From Exiguobacterium antarcticum DSM 14480 (GTDB lineage Bacteria; Bacillota; Bacilli; Exiguobacteriales; Exiguobacteriaceae): DNA of 64,000 nt. How positions within the stretch are numbered: the first letter of the stretch is position 1; every line of letters starts with the position of its first letter. The notes under the pieces are model-generated. The model had not been told where the DNA came from. It made no database searches and was given only the letters and a program-made list of their open reading frames with translations. Positions 31,985-41,671 of this stretch are shown piece by piece. Position numbers and translations under genes: made by a program. The stretch lies in contig NZ_JMKS01000003.1 in the NCBI RefSeq assembly GCF_000685865.1, forward strand, positions 1,741,001 to 1,805,000, given 5' to 3'.

Positions 31985-33852
31985 GTACAAGTACAACAAA
32001 ACGTCCTGCCGGCGGCCCTCCAGGTGGACCAGGTGGTGGTCCCGGCGGCGGGAACATGATGATGATGGGCGAAAAACCGAAAAACTTCAAAGCGACGTTC
32101 CGCCGGTTGCTCGGTTATCTGAAGCCACGCCGGACGGCCTTGATTGCTGTCTTCATCGCTGCGATTCTCAGTACGGTCTTCATGATTGCCGGACCGAAAA
32201 TCATGGGAACGGCCATCACGGAACTGTTCGAAGGGGCGTACGCGAAGTTCCAAGGAGTTCCGGGAGCAGAGATCGACTTTACGAAAATCGGGCAGATTCT
32301 GTTATTACTCGCCGGACTGTACGTCATCAGCAGCCTGTTCAGTTACATTCAGCAATACATCATGTCGAGTGTCGCCCAGAAAACGGTCTATGATTTACGC
32401 GAAGACGTCAATCAGAAACTCGAACGTTTACCGCTGAAGTATTATGACGGGCGTCCAAACGGCGAGACGCTCAGTCGTGTCACGAATGACATCGATACGA
32501 TCGGCAGTACGTTGCAACAAAGTGTGACATCCTTCATCACCTCGATCGTGACGATTGTCGGGATCTTGATCATGATGTTGACGATCAGTCCGATCTTGAC
32601 ATTGATCTCACTTGTCTCGTTACCGCTCTCGATTTTTGCCATTCGTCCGATCTTAAAACGGTCACAAAAGTACTTTGCCGATCAACAACGGACACTCGGA
32701 CAATTAAACGGGCACGTCGAAGAGATGTATACCGGTCATCCGGTCGTCAAAGCGTTTGGTCATGAACGAAAAGCGGTTGAACAATTTGATGCCGTCAATG
32801 ACGAATTATATGAAGCGGGGCGAAAAGCCCAGTTCATCTCCGGGATCATCATGCCGATGATGATGTTCATCGGGAATATCAGTTATGTCTTGATCAGTGT
32901 CGTCGGGGGGATTCTGGTCACCCAGCGCAGCATCTCGATTGGGGACATTCAAGCGTTCATCACCTATACCCGCCAGTTCACGCAACCGATCACCCAGACG
33001 GCAAACATCGCCAACATCGTCCAGTCGACGGTCGCGGCAGCAGAACGGGTTTTTGAACTGTTGGATGAAGAAGAGGAAATCAAAGAAGTCACGACCCATC
33101 AGTTGACGAAAGCCGACGGAGCGGTTGCCTTTGAACACGTCGACTTCGGTTACAGCGAACAGTTGTTGATCGAAGATATGAATATCGACGTCAAACCGGG
33201 TCAAACGGTGGCGATCGTTGGTCCGACCGGTGCCGGGAAAACGACGTTGATCAACCTGTTGATGCGGTTCTATGAACTCAATCGGGGTGTCATCCGGATT
33301 GACGGGATCGATACACGGAAGATGTCACGGGAAGATTTACGGACGACGTTCGGGATGGTGCTCCAAGATACGTGGCTCTTTAACGGAACGATTCGTGACA
33401 ATCTCGCCTACGGGAAAATCGGGGCGACGGAAGATGAAATCATTGAAGCGGCAAAAACGGCCCACGCCGACCACTTCATCCGGACGTTACCGGACGGATA
33501 CGATACGGTCTTGAACGAAGAAGCGTCGAATATCTCACAAGGACAAAAACAGTTGTTGACGATTGCCCGGGCGGTCCTCGCCGACCCACCGATCATGATT
33601 CTCGATGAAGCGACGTCAAGCGTCGATACGCGGACGGAAATCTTCATTCAAAAAGCGATGAAACGGTTGATGGAAGGACGGACAAGTTTTGTCATCGCCC
33701 ACCGTCTGTCGACGATCAAGGATGCGGATTTGATTTTGGTCATGGATCAAGGCCGTGTCATTGAACAAGGGACACATGAAGCATTACTCAAAGCAAACGG
33801 CTTTTATGCGGATCTCTACAACAGTCAGTTCTCAGAAAAAGAAGTGGTCTAA
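31981..33852 (+). CDS. ABC exporter half-transporter (consensus-Glu subunit)
   Basis: A 623-residue half transporter with an unusual N-terminal Pro/Gly stretch (GGPPGGPGGGPGGGN) before the first membrane segment. Walker A PTGAGKTTL, signature ISQGQKQLLT (non-consensus, Q for second G) and Walker B MILDEATSSVD with the catalytic Glu. The two subunits together thus form one consensus and one degenerate ATP site, like BmrCD/LmrCD multidrug exporters. Translation is coupled to the first subunit by 4-bp overlap. Confidence 0.92.
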   Translation: MSTSTTKRPAGGPPGGPGGGPGGGNMMMMGEKPKNFKATFRRLLGYLKPRRTALIAVFIAAILSTVFMIAGPKIMGTAITELFEGAYAKFQGVPGAEIDFTKIGQILLLLAGLYVISSLFSYIQQYIMSSVAQKTVYDLREDVNQKLERLPLKYYDGRPNGETLSRVTNDIDTIGSTLQQSVTSFITSIVTIVGILIMMLTISPILTLISLVSLPLSIFAIRPILKRSQKYFADQQRTLGQLNGHVEEMYTGHPVVKAFGHERKAVEQFDAVNDELYEAGRKAQFISGIIMPMMMFIGNISYVLISVVGGILVTQRSISIGDIQAFITYTRQFTQPITQTANIANIVQSTVAAAERVFELLDEEEEIKEVTTHQLTKADGAVAFEHVDFGYSEQLLIEDMNIDVKPGQTVAIVGPTGAGKTTLINLLMRFYELNRGVIRIDGIDTRKMSREDLRTTFGMVLQDTWLFNGTIRDNLAYGKIGATEDEIIEAAKTAHADHFIRTLPDGYDTVLNEEASNISQGQKQLLTIARAVLADPPIMILDEATSSVDTRTEIFIQKAMKRLMEGRTSFVIAHRLSTIKDADLILVMDQGRVIEQGTHEALLKANGFYADLYNSQFSEKEVV

Positions 33853-33867
33853 GGAAAACCGATTCAG

Positions 33868-33945
33868 GGGAAGTGGACGCGGAAATGGCTTGTCCGTCTC
33901 TGACAGCGCAGGTACCTGCGCTTTTCCCTGTAGGAGTCGAGTGAA
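33868..33945 (-). repeat. Dispersed palindromic repeat, copy B
   Basis: Contains CTCTGACAGCGCAGG and CCTGCGCTTTTCCC, a perfect GCGCAGGTACCTGCGC palindrome, then CTGTAGGAGTCGAGT. Opposite orientation to copy A. The palindrome followed by CTTTTCC may terminate the ABC operon. Confidence 0.7.
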
Positions 33946-33978
33946 TCAAAGAATTTAGATTGTAGATGAGCATTTAAG

Positions 33979-34021
33979 CGACAGCTTGTGGCAGTACCCA
34001 ACCAGGGTGCTGTCTTTTTTT
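33979..34021 (+). terminator. Terminator after ABC operon
   Basis: GACAGC / GCTGTC arms with an inner TACCC / GGGTG pairing, followed by seven T. Confidence 0.7.
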
Positions 34022-34045
34022 GTACAATCTTTTTTCTTGTCTTAG

Positions 34046-34063
34046 TATACCTGTAGGGGTATA
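34046..34063. promoter_or_regulatory. CstR/CsoR-type operator and promoter
   Basis: TATACCTGTAGGGGTATA, a pseudo-palindrome of the CsoR-family type, located in the spacer between TTGTCT (34037-34042) and TATATT (34060-34065). Repression by CstR encoded at 46362 is the natural inference; similar sites occur at 46281, 46644 and 47878. Confidence 0.75.
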
Positions 34064-34101
34064 TTGTTGGCAGGAACTTATTTAGCAAAGGAGCAAACAA
34101 G

Positions 34102-34401
34102 ATGAAAAATATTACGGCAAACGAGTTAGAACAAACATTAGAGCAAAATCCAACCACTCAATTAATCGATGTCCGCGAAACGGATGAATATGCAGCAGGT
34201 CATATCAAGCAGGCGAAAAATCTTCCGTTATCCGAACTGACAGAACGGACCCATGAATTGGAGGCAACACGACCGCTTCATGTCATCTGCTTATCCGGTG
34301 GACGGAGCATGAATGCATCAATGTATCTGGAGCAGGCCGGCTTCGATGTGACGAACGTGGATGGCGGCATGATGAGTTGGCAGGGCGACATCACTGAATA
34401 A
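34102..34401 (+). CDS. Rhodanese-like sulfurtransferase
   Basis: A 99-residue single-domain rhodanese. LIDVRETDEYAAGHI is the first signature and HVICLSGGRSMNAS carries the persulfide-forming Cys. AAAGGAGC precedes the ATG. It is the first gene of a two-gene operon with a CstB-like enzyme, 32 bases apart, under a CstR-type operator, which points to handling of persulfide sulfur. Confidence 0.9.
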   Translation: MKNITANELEQTLEQNPTTQLIDVRETDEYAAGHIKQAKNLPLSELTERTHELEATRPLHVICLSGGRSMNASMYLEQAGFDVTNVDGGMMSWQGDITE

Positions 34402-34433
34402 CACATTCTGATTACTTTTAAGGGGGAACTACC

Positions 34434-35840
34434 ATGTTATTACGTTATTTCTATGATGAAAAGTTAGCACAAGCTTCTTATATGGTCGGCTGTCAGATGA
34501 CGGGCGAGGCAATTGTCATTGATCCCTCCCGTAATATCGAAGGGTATCTCAAAGAAGCGGCAAAAGAAGGATTACACATCGTCGCGACGGCAGAAACACA
34601 TATCCATGCTGATTTCGTCTCCGGTTCCCGCGAGTTTGCCGAACGATTCGATACGACGGCCTATCTGTCTGACGAAGGGGACGCCGACTGGAAGTACGGA
34701 TTTGCTTCGGACATCGAAGCGAAACTCGTGACGGACGGCGACCGTTTTAAAATCGGAAACGTGACGTTTGAAGTCATGCATACACCGGGTCATACACCGG
34801 AACACATCTCATTTTTGTTATATGATCGCAGCCAGACGGTACCGATGGGGATCTTTACGGGAGATTTCGTTTTCGTCGGTGATATCGGACGTCCGGATTT
34901 ACTTGAAGAAGCAGCAGGTCTTCAAGGGACGACAGCCGTCGGAGCGAAGCAGATGTTCGAGTCGTTGAAACGATTCAAAGCGTTGCCGGATTTCGTCCAA
35001 GTCTGGCCGGGGCACGGTGCCGGCAGTGCTTGTGGGAAAGCACTTGGTGCGATTCCGACGACGACAGTCGGTTATGAAAAACGGACGAACTGGGCGTTGC
35101 AGATGGAGGACGAAGTCGCATTCGTTAAAGAATTAACGACGGATCAGCCTGAACCACCCAATTACTTTGCGACGATGAAACGCGTCAACAAAGAAGGGAT
35201 TGCCGTGACGACGACACTTTCTTCACCACGTGTCGCAGACGCTACAGAAGTAAACGAATTGGTCAAAACGATGCAAGTCGTCGATACACGTAACGGAAAA
35301 TCGTTTGCAGCGGGTCATATCCCGGGGACGATCAACATTCCTTACAACTCGAAGTTCGTCACGTGGGCGGGATGGTTACTCGATTTTGATCATGAGATTG
35401 CTGTGATTGCGGAACCGAATCAACTTCAGACGATCCAGACGGATCTCCAATCGGTTGGTCTCGATCGTTTTGTGACACTGATCGATGTCGCAGGTTTACC
35501 GAATGAACAATTGACGGAACGGTATCCGGACTGTAGTGCAGAAAAAGCAGTAGGAGCGGCAGAAGCAGGTGACGTCTTTGTCCTGGATGTCCGGAACAAA
35601 ACGGAATGGGACGGCGGACATTATGAAAAAGCCGAACGGATTCTGCTCGGGAAACTGGCATCACGTTACGAAGAGATTCCGACCGATCGTCCCGTCGCGG
35701 TGCATTGTGCGTCCGGTGTTCGTTCACGGATGGCAGTCAGTGTGCTGCAAGCACTTGGGATTAAGGATGTCATCAATATCGATGGTGGATATGCGGCGGT
35801 TCAAACGGTCCTCAACCAACAAGCCTTAACGGAATCGTGA
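34434..35840 (+). CDS. cstB: CstB-like persulfide dioxygenase / sulfurtransferase
   Basis: A 468-residue protein with an N-terminal metallo-beta-lactamase domain (ETHIHADFVSGSRE, HTPGHTPEH, PGHGAGS metal ligands) and two C-terminal rhodanese domains. The first rhodanese lacks an active Cys in its loop; the second has VAVHCASGVRSRMA with the Cys. This is the domain order of S. aureus CstB, an Fe(II) persulfide dioxygenase that converts persulfide to sulfite and then thiosulfate. AAGGGGGAAC precedes the ATG. Symbol by architecture; activity not shown. Confidence 0.87.
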   Translation: MLLRYFYDEKLAQASYMVGCQMTGEAIVIDPSRNIEGYLKEAAKEGLHIVATAETHIHADFVSGSREFAERFDTTAYLSDEGDADWKYGFASDIEAKLVTDGDRFKIGNVTFEVMHTPGHTPEHISFLLYDRSQTVPMGIFTGDFVFVGDIGRPDLLEEAAGLQGTTAVGAKQMFESLKRFKALPDFVQVWPGHGAGSACGKALGAIPTTTVGYEKRTNWALQMEDEVAFVKELTTDQPEPPNYFATMKRVNKEGIAVTTTLSSPRVADATEVNELVKTMQVVDTRNGKSFAAGHIPGTINIPYNSKFVTWAGWLLDFDHEIAVIAEPNQLQTIQTDLQSVGLDRFVTLIDVAGLPNEQLTERYPDCSAEKAVGAAEAGDVFVLDVRNKTEWDGGHYEKAERILLGKLASRYEEIPTDRPVAVHCASGVRSRMAVSVLQALGIKDVINIDGGYAAVQTVLNQQALTES

Positions 35841-35872
35841 CAGTGACATACTAAAAAGCATAATTTTTTTCC

Positions 35873-35907
35873 AATGGATGGTTCTTAATAGAATCATCCA
35901 TTTTTTT
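35873..35907 (+). terminator. Terminator of rhodanese-cstB operon
   Basis: AATGGATG / CATCCATT hairpin, with an additional TTCT / AGAA pairing, followed by a T-tract. Confidence 0.75.
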
Positions 35908-35946
35908 AAATACTATTCACAAAATCCCACTTTCAGGTTAAAAGTG

Positions 35947-35973
35947 GTTTAATAATTCCTTAAGCCGGGGAAA
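35947..35973 (+). promoter_or_regulatory. Possible sigma-B promoter of the MscS gene
   Basis: GTTTAA (35947-35952) and GGGAAA (35968-35973) with 15-base spacing, fitting the general-stress consensus GTTTaa-N13-15-GGGWAW. Osmotic stress control of a channel gene would make sense. Confidence 0.5.
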
Positions 35974-36028
35974 TTAAAGAAGTGTCGGAAATATATTAAT
36001 TTATTTAGAAATGAAGGAGCGTGGCAGG

Positions 36029-37831
36029 ATGAACAACTTTTGGAACAGTACGTCATTTGACGTAAACGGGATCCTTGGGACTCTCGGTAACATTTTAGGA
36101 GCACTTATCGTATTCCTTATCGGATGGCTGATTGCGAAACTGATCGCAAACGGCATTCAAAAGGCATTGGAAAAATCTGGTGTCGTCAACAAGTTGTCAC
36201 CACAAAAAGAAGGTACGCCACCACAAAAGAAAAAGTGGACACCGGAAAAAATTATCGGGACTGTCATCTTCTGGCTCTTGATGGTGTTCGTCTTAATCTT
36301 AGTCTTCAACATCTTGAACCTTAACATCATTGCAGGACCACTCGCGGCTACGATGAGCACCTTGCTCGCGGCAATCCCGAACATCTTGCAAGCAGCCTTG
36401 ATTCTTCTTCTTGCTTACGTCATCGCGGTTGTTCTCCGCATGGTCATCGTCAAAGGTGGAACGAAGTTGATGTCGAACGAAAAAATCCGTTCGAACAAAA
36501 TGCTTCAAGGTCAAACGGATCTGTCTAACTATCCGAAGATTGCAGGCGAAATCGTCTTCTATCTTGTGTTGTTACTGTTCTTGCCGGGTGTACTCGGTGC
36601 CCTTAACATCGAAAGTGTTTCGGAACCGTTCAGTCAGTTACTATCGTCGTTCCTTGGATTCATCCCACGTCTGATCGCTGCAGCAGCTATCTTCTTCGTC
36701 GGATTCCTTGTTGCGAAAATCGTTCGCGACATCGTGACGAACTTCCTGCATGCTGTCGGAACAGACAAATTTGCTTCACGCTTCAACATTGGTACAAACG
36801 AACCAAAAGACACAAAATCACTTTCTTCAATCCTTGGTACAGTCGTCTTCATCTTGATCTTAATTCCGATCACGATTTCGGCACTTGATCAGCTCAACAT
36901 CAAAGGAATCACAGGACCAGCCATCAATATGTTGAATGATGTCCTTGGTATGATTCCAAACATCATCATCGGTGTTGTCTTGATCCTTGTGGGTCTCTAT
37001 ATCGGTCGTTTTGTTAAAAAATTCGTTGCTGACCTCTTGTCGCGCCTCGGATTTAACAACTTGACGCGTCACTTGAAAGTCGGTAGCTGGGATGCAAACA
37101 ATGCATCGACATCACCATCATCAATCGTTGGATCACTTGTTGAGATCGTCATCGTCGTCTTGTTCGTCGTCGAAGCCTTCAACTTGATTGGTCTTGAGTT
37201 CATGGTTGACCTGGGTCGTGCTGTTCTTGCCTTCCTTCCGAGTGTCTTGACTGCGATCATCATCTTGGCCATCGGTATCATCATCAGTAACTTGGTGAAA
37301 CGTACGATGGACAGCCTGTTCGCCAACTCAGATTTAAAAGTTCTGTCGAGCGTCGCGAAATACGCCATTCTTGCTCTTGCTGTCTTCATGGCACTTGATC
37401 AACTTGGTGTGGCAGCTACAATCGTCAATTCAGCGTTCATCTTGATCCTTGGTGCGGTTGCACTGGCTTTCGGACTTGCATTTGGTTTAGGTGGTCGTGA
37501 TAACGCTTCACGTTACCTCAATCGTTTACAGAAAAAAGCCGAAAACACAGACATCGACACATCAAACCTGCCAACAAACAACACACCGTCTGCTTCGACG
37601 AAGCCAAGCTTAAAAGAAGCAGCTAAAGGTGCAGCGTCAAAAGCAGCAGATGATGTGACACCAGATCAAGCACCACAAGCTTCTAAATCATCATCAACGA
37701 ATGTGAACCCGACACATGGTACGCCAAAGGGTGCACTTCCTGAAAATGATTTAGCACAACAGGACGATTACCCGATCGATCCGGACACGAACCGTGGTCC
37801 GAATCTGGATCATCCGAACGACCGTCCGTAA
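36029..37831 (+). CDS. Mechanosensitive-channel-like membrane protein (TM-helix repeats)
   Basis: A 600-residue integral membrane protein of the MscS-associated conserved TM helix (PF05552-like/CmpX) type. The same hydrophobic module recurs at least four times: IPNILQAALILLLAYVIAVV, IPRLIAAAAIFFVGFLVAKI, IPNIIIGVVLILVGLYIGRF and LPSVLTAIIILAIGIIISNL. A Gly/Ala-rich pore-like helix, GAVALAFGLAFGLGGRD, follows, and the last 90 residues are a Pro/Ser/Ala/Lys-rich tail. Start at 36029 after AAGGAGCG. A role in osmotic response is likely from the family. Confidence 0.85.
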   Translation: MNNFWNSTSFDVNGILGTLGNILGALIVFLIGWLIAKLIANGIQKALEKSGVVNKLSPQKEGTPPQKKKWTPEKIIGTVIFWLLMVFVLILVFNILNLNIIAGPLAATMSTLLAAIPNILQAALILLLAYVIAVVLRMVIVKGGTKLMSNEKIRSNKMLQGQTDLSNYPKIAGEIVFYLVLLLFLPGVLGALNIESVSEPFSQLLSSFLGFIPRLIAAAAIFFVGFLVAKIVRDIVTNFLHAVGTDKFASRFNIGTNEPKDTKSLSSILGTVVFILILIPITISALDQLNIKGITGPAINMLNDVLGMIPNIIIGVVLILVGLYIGRFVKKFVADLLSRLGFNNLTRHLKVGSWDANNASTSPSSIVGSLVEIVIVVLFVVEAFNLIGLEFMVDLGRAVLAFLPSVLTAIIILAIGIIISNLVKRTMDSLFANSDLKVLSSVAKYAILALAVFMALDQLGVAATIVNSAFILILGAVALAFGLAFGLGGRDNASRYLNRLQKKAENTDIDTSNLPTNNTPSASTKPSLKEAAKGAASKAADDVTPDQAPQASKSSSTNVNPTHGTPKGALPENDLAQQDDYPIDPDTNRGPNLDHPNDRP

Positions 37832-37839
37832 ATCAACTG

Positions 37840-37872
37840 ACTCCTTCGCTGTTCCGGCGAAGGAGTTTTTTT
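37840..37872 (+). terminator. Terminator of the MscS-like gene
   Basis: ACTCCTTCGC / GCGAAGGAGT hairpin followed by TTTTTT. Confidence 0.85.
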
Positions 37873-38050
37873 GCTTATCTGCTGTGCCGCATAGCTGTAT
37901 TGTAGAAAAACGACAAAACTGGTTTGACCAATTTGTGAAAAAACACAGAAAGTTATGCTTATAAAAGCTGACATCGTTTGTTATGATAAGAAAGTCAACT
38001 GGAAAATGATTTGAATATTCAGAAAAAAGAGAAAGTTCGGAGGGTGTTTT

Positions 38051-39374
38051 ATGAGTTTGCTTCGCAAAAAAGATGTCAGTGTCATGATGGATCAAAAAAG
38101 TCATTCCAAGCTGGCACGGCATTTATCGGGTTTTGATCTGGTCTTACTCGGTATTGGTGCTATTATCGGGACGGGGATTTTCGTCTTAACTGGAACAGGG
38201 GCGTTGTATGCAGGACCTGCTTTACCGGTCGCCTTTATTATTTCTGCTATTGTCTGTGCATTAGCCGCCCTCTGTTATGCAGAATTTTCATCGATGATTC
38301 CTGTGTCAGGTAGTGTCTACACCTACACGTATGCGACAATCGGAGAACTCGTTGCCTGGATTATCGGTTGGTGTCTCATTTTGGAATATGGTTTAGCGTC
38401 GAGTGCGGTCGCAACAGGCTGGTCCGGTTACTTCCAATCGTTGTTATCCGGCTTCGGCATTGGGTTACCGACGATGTTGACGGCTGCACCGGGTGCTGTA
38501 CCCGGCAGTGAAACATTCTTTAACTTACCGGCCTTCTTGATTTTGATGGTCATCACGTTTTTACTGTCGATGGGAATCAAGGAAACAAAACGAGTCAACA
38601 ATATCATGGTCCTCGTCAAAGTCGCCGTCGTCATCTTATTCATCGTCGTCGGGATCTGGTACGTCGAACCTGGTAACTACACACCATTCGCACCGTTCGG
38701 TATCAGTGGTGTCTTGCAGGCGTCAGCAATCGCTTTCTTCGCCTACCTTGGTTTTGACGCCGTCACATCAGCAGCAGAAGAAGTGAAGGATCCAGGCCGT
38801 AACTTACCGATCGGGATCTTAGGATCGCTTGCAATCGTCACCGTTTTGTATGTCGTCGTATCGGCCATCATGGTCGGAATCGTCCCGTTCAAACAATTTG
38901 AAGGCGTCGACAGCCCGGTTTCACTCGCATTAAAAGTCGCTCGTCATGACGTTTGGTCTTGTTCGTCTGTTGTTCGCGATGAGTCGTGACGGGTTACTGC
39001 CAAAAATCTTCTCGGACGTAAATGAGAAATCCCATACACCTGTGAAAGCGACATGGATTCTTGGTACGACGTCTGGTTTGATCGCTGGATTCGTTCCGCT
39101 CGGTACGCTCGCGGAATTGATCAACATTGGGACACTCGCTGCCTTTGCGTTGATTTCGATTGCTGTCATCATCCTCCGGAGAACACGTCCGGATTTGAAA
39201 CGGGCGTTCAAAGTACCGTTCGTGCCGTTTTTACCGATTCTTTCTGTGCTTGCGTGTATCATGTTGATGGTGAACTTACAGCTGTTCACATGGATCGCGT
39301 TCTTTATCTGGACAGGAATTGGACTTGCTGTTTACTTCCTGTACGGAAGAACACGCTCAAAATTGCACCAATGA
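38051..39374 (+). pseudogene. APC-family amino acid permease with internal deletion and frameshift
   Basis: The first frame (38051-38989) encodes the N-terminal 300 residues of a cationic amino-acid transporter of the YfnA type, then goes out of frame after SPVSLALKVA. The second frame (to 39374) resumes at VMTFGLVRLLFAMSRDGLLP and runs to the normal C-terminus. Compared with the family, about 22 residues plus one or two bases are missing between the two, around the eighth membrane segment. So a deletion of roughly 67-68 bases near 38940 inactivated the gene. The rest is well preserved, so the loss is recent, unless it is an assembly error. Confidence 0.85.
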
Positions 39375-39379
39375 GATTT

Positions 39380-39412
39380 AGCCATCCAGGCACGTTTCTG
39401 GATGGCTTTTTT
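39380..39412 (+). terminator. Terminator of the permease pseudogene
   Basis: AGCCATCCAG / CTGGATGGCT hairpin followed by TTTTTT. Confidence 0.85.
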
Positions 39413-39479
39413 TGTTTGTTTTTTTGCAGGAATGAACAAGCAAAAAGGCGAACGATTGTAAAGAAAGGGGCGATCCGAA

Positions 39480-40259
39480 ATGATTCATATTAAACGGGCA
39501 CCTGATACAGAAACGGCATTTTTAGTGATGAAGGAAGGGTTCAGCGACTATATGATTCCACTGGGGCTTTCGCTCGAGGTGTTTCAAGAACGGATTTTAA
39601 AACGCGATGGCAATCAGCTCGAGCATTCCTTTATCGCCTACCACGGCGAACGACCGGTCGCGATTTGGTTAAACGGACTGAAGACAATCAAGAAAAAGAC
39701 AGTCATGCGTTGTGGGGGACTGGGAGTCGATCCGCAGTACCGGCGGCTTGGAATCGCCAAAGCCTTATATGAAGCGCAACTGAGTTATGCCAAGTCCTTG
39801 AACGTCGACTGTCTGATGCTTGAAGTCATTCAGGGAAATGAGCCGGCCATTTCGCTCTATCAGAAATTTGGTTACCGCACAGTCGACGAACTCGGCTATT
39901 TTCTTCGGGAAGAACCCGACCAGACGGAGCCGCTTATCGAGATTGATGCTGTTGCATTTGAGCGACGCTACATACAGCAAGGGGAATACATCTGGCAACA
40001 AGATCAGACGGTAATGAAGCAGGCGCAAGCACAGTATTTTGAACTCGACGGAGCGTTCATTGCGACCGCCCATGAGTCGATTTTTGCGATTGTAACGGAA
40101 GAAGAAGAAGTGGCACGAATCGCGACGGAAGCGACACGCCGTTTGACGGGAACCCGTTATCAGTTGCAGTCGACCAATCAACAAGTGTGGAAAGATTTGC
40201 GTCAAGCTGGTTGGAAGCAACGGGAGTTAAAACAATTCGTCATGAGTCAAACGATCTGA
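39480..40259 (+). CDS. GNAT-family N-acetyltransferase
   Basis: A 259-residue protein. The acetyl-CoA site is RCGGLGVDPQYRRLGIAKAL around residues 82-101, followed by VIQGNEPAISLYQKFGYRTV; the C-terminal 100 residues are a second, GNAT-like or non-catalytic domain. AAGAAAGGGG precedes the ATG. Substrate unknown. The TnpB element is inserted directly after its stop codon. Confidence 0.88.
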   Translation: MIHIKRAPDTETAFLVMKEGFSDYMIPLGLSLEVFQERILKRDGNQLEHSFIAYHGERPVAIWLNGLKTIKKKTVMRCGGLGVDPQYRRLGIAKALYEAQLSYAKSLNVDCLMLEVIQGNEPAISLYQKFGYRTVDELGYFLREEPDQTEPLIEIDAVAFERRYIQQGEYIWQQDQTVMKQAQAQYFELDGAFIATAHESIFAIVTEEEEVARIATEATRRLTGTRYQLQSTNQQVWKDLRQAGWKQRELKQFVMSQTI

Positions 40260-40261
40260 TT

Positions 40262-40420
40262 TGAACTACCTCCACCTACGCTTCACTTAGAGGTGGAGGA
40301 TTCCTGAGTTATCCGACCTGACGGTCGAAACCTGATCAGGCTAACCCCGTCGTTCCGACGGTCGAAGAAGCTAAAATGCGTTCTGCTTCTTGTTTGAGAT
40401 TCAGTCCTGCGTTCACATCA
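40262..40420 (-). ncRNA. Predicted omega (right-end) RNA of TnpB
   Basis: TnpB uses an RNA that spans the 3' end of its own gene to the element's right end, with the guide taken from the flanking DNA. Here that would run from within the tnpB 3' end, through the CGGTCG/CGACCG-containing region, to the right-end hairpin near 40270, and the guide would read into the 3' end of the GNAT gene (complement of bases just below 40260). Exact ends are not determinable from sequence. Confidence 0.5.
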
Positions 40421-41511
40421 CGGTCGTGATGGATGCCGCAACTCGGGCATGTCCATTCACGCAATCCAAGATGTTTCACGTCTTTGTGTTGATGTCCGCA
40501 ACTGGAGCACAGTTGACTGGAAGCAAAGGTCTTGCCGACCTTGACGACAGTCTTCCCGTACCATTCTGCCTTGTACTCCAGCATGCGGAAGAACTCCGAC
40601 CAGCTGACGTCCGAGATGGCCTTGCTCAACTTGCGATTCTTCTGCATGTTCTTCACCTGCAAGGTCTCGATCCCGATGACGTCGTGGTTTTTGACGATCT
40701 CGGTCGATACCTTGTGCAGGAAGTCGGTACGCTTGTTGGCGATCTTCTCGTGGATACGGGCAACCTTCCGCTTCTGCTTCTGATAGTTCCTCGCCTCGGA
40801 AAGCTTGACTTTCTTGTTCAGAGCGATGCGTTGACGGCGGGAGAGCTTGCGCTGTTCGCGCACCAGTTTCTTCTCAAGCAAACGGAAGTAACGGTCGTTC
40901 TTGTATACCGTGCAATCCGACAGGATGGCGAAGTTCTTGAGTCCTACGTCGACGCCGACGGATGAACCGGTCTTCGGCAGTTCGTTGATCTCCTGCTCGA
41001 CGAGCAGGGAAACGAAGTATTTGCCTGAAGCGTTACGTCGGATCGTGGCGTTCAAGATACGGCCTGTAACCTGTTTCGAGTGGGCGAAACGAACCCATTT
41101 CAGCTTCGGAAGTTTGAGCTGGTTGCATCCAATCGAGACTTCAGGAAGCTGGTTTTTGCCTTGGATGTTGGTCTTGTACGACTGGACGGGATGGCGCTTG
41201 GACTTGAATCGAGGGTGTTCGTTCTGCTTCTTGAAGAAGCGATCAAACGCATCAGCAAGATGTTTGACGCTGATCTGAACAGATGTGCTATCGACTTCCT
41301 TCAACCAGTCGAACTCCTGCTTCAACAAAGGAATTTCTTTGGAACAAGAACCGTAGGACAGTCCTTTTCCAGTGGTCTTGTACGTTTCATCCCACTTCGC
41401 CAAGAAGTGGTTGAAGATGAAGCGCGAACACCCGATCGTCTTCGCGATCAGGATTTCCTGCTCTTTTGTGGGGTAGATTCTGAATTTGTAGGCCTTGTGC
41501 TTCAACACCAT
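40336..41511 (-). CDS. tnpB: TnpB RNA-guided endonuclease
   Basis: A 391-residue RuvC-type nuclease. The three RuvC acidic residues are in [13 protein letters not shown] (Asp), [12 protein letters not shown] (Glu) and [11 protein letters not shown] (Asp). The zinc-finger cysteines are CSSCG and CPSCG. An N-terminal helical bundle ([20 protein letters not shown]) is typical. AAGGAGGTG precedes the ATG. All catalytic residues are present, so it may be an active nuclease that protects the element at its donor site. It lacks the TnpA transposase. Confidence 0.94.
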   Translation of the reverse strand: MVLKHKAYKFRIYPTKEQEILIAKTIGCSRFIFNHFLAKWDETYKTTGKGLSYGSCSKEIPLLKQEFDWLKEVDSTSVQISVKHLADAFDRFFKKQNEHPRFKSKRHPVQSYKTNIQGKNQLPEVSIGCNQLKLPKLKWVRFAHSKQVTGRILNATIRRNASGKYFVSLLVEQEINELPKTGSSVGVDVGLKNFAILSDCTVYKNDRYFRLLEKKLVREQRKLSRRQRIALNKKVKLSEARNYQKQKRKVARIHEKIANKRTDFLHKVSTEIVKNHDVIGIETLQVKNMQKNRKLSKAISDVSWSEFFRMLEYKAEWYGKTVVKVGKTFASSQLCSSCGHQHKDVKHLGLREWTCPSCGIHHDRDVNAGLNLKQEAERILASSTVGTTGLA

Positions 41512-41613
41512 TTTTCACCTCCTTCAAAGGGAATATACCCGAAAGGCAGGCTGGCGATTCATCTCCCACTTTCACTTCGTTTAGAAGTGGGCGTATTCTC
41601 GCCAAATTTTGAT

Positions 41614-41670
41614 AAAAAAGCCATGATGTGCGGAAGTCCCACGGGGGAACGCCACACATCACGGCTTTTT
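41614..41670 (-). terminator. Terminator of the small membrane protein gene
   Basis: AAAAAGCC-TGATGTG...CACATCA-GGCTTTTT, a long stem with a T-tract in the minus direction, directly after the stop at 41672. Confidence 0.8.
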
Positions 41671-41671
41671 G

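Larger units (their letters stand above)
40260..41617 (-). mobile_element. IS200/IS605-group element carrying only tnpB
   Basis: No TnpA gene is present. The right end (relative to tnpB) has a hairpin CCTCCACCT / AGGTGGAGG at 40270-40300 and the left end a hairpin CCCACTT / AAGTGGG at 41565-41591, as in single-strand transposing IS200/605 elements. No target duplication is expected for this group. Boundaries are approximate: 40260 is set by the GNAT stop codon and 41617 by the start of the neighbouring terminator. Confidence 0.75.
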
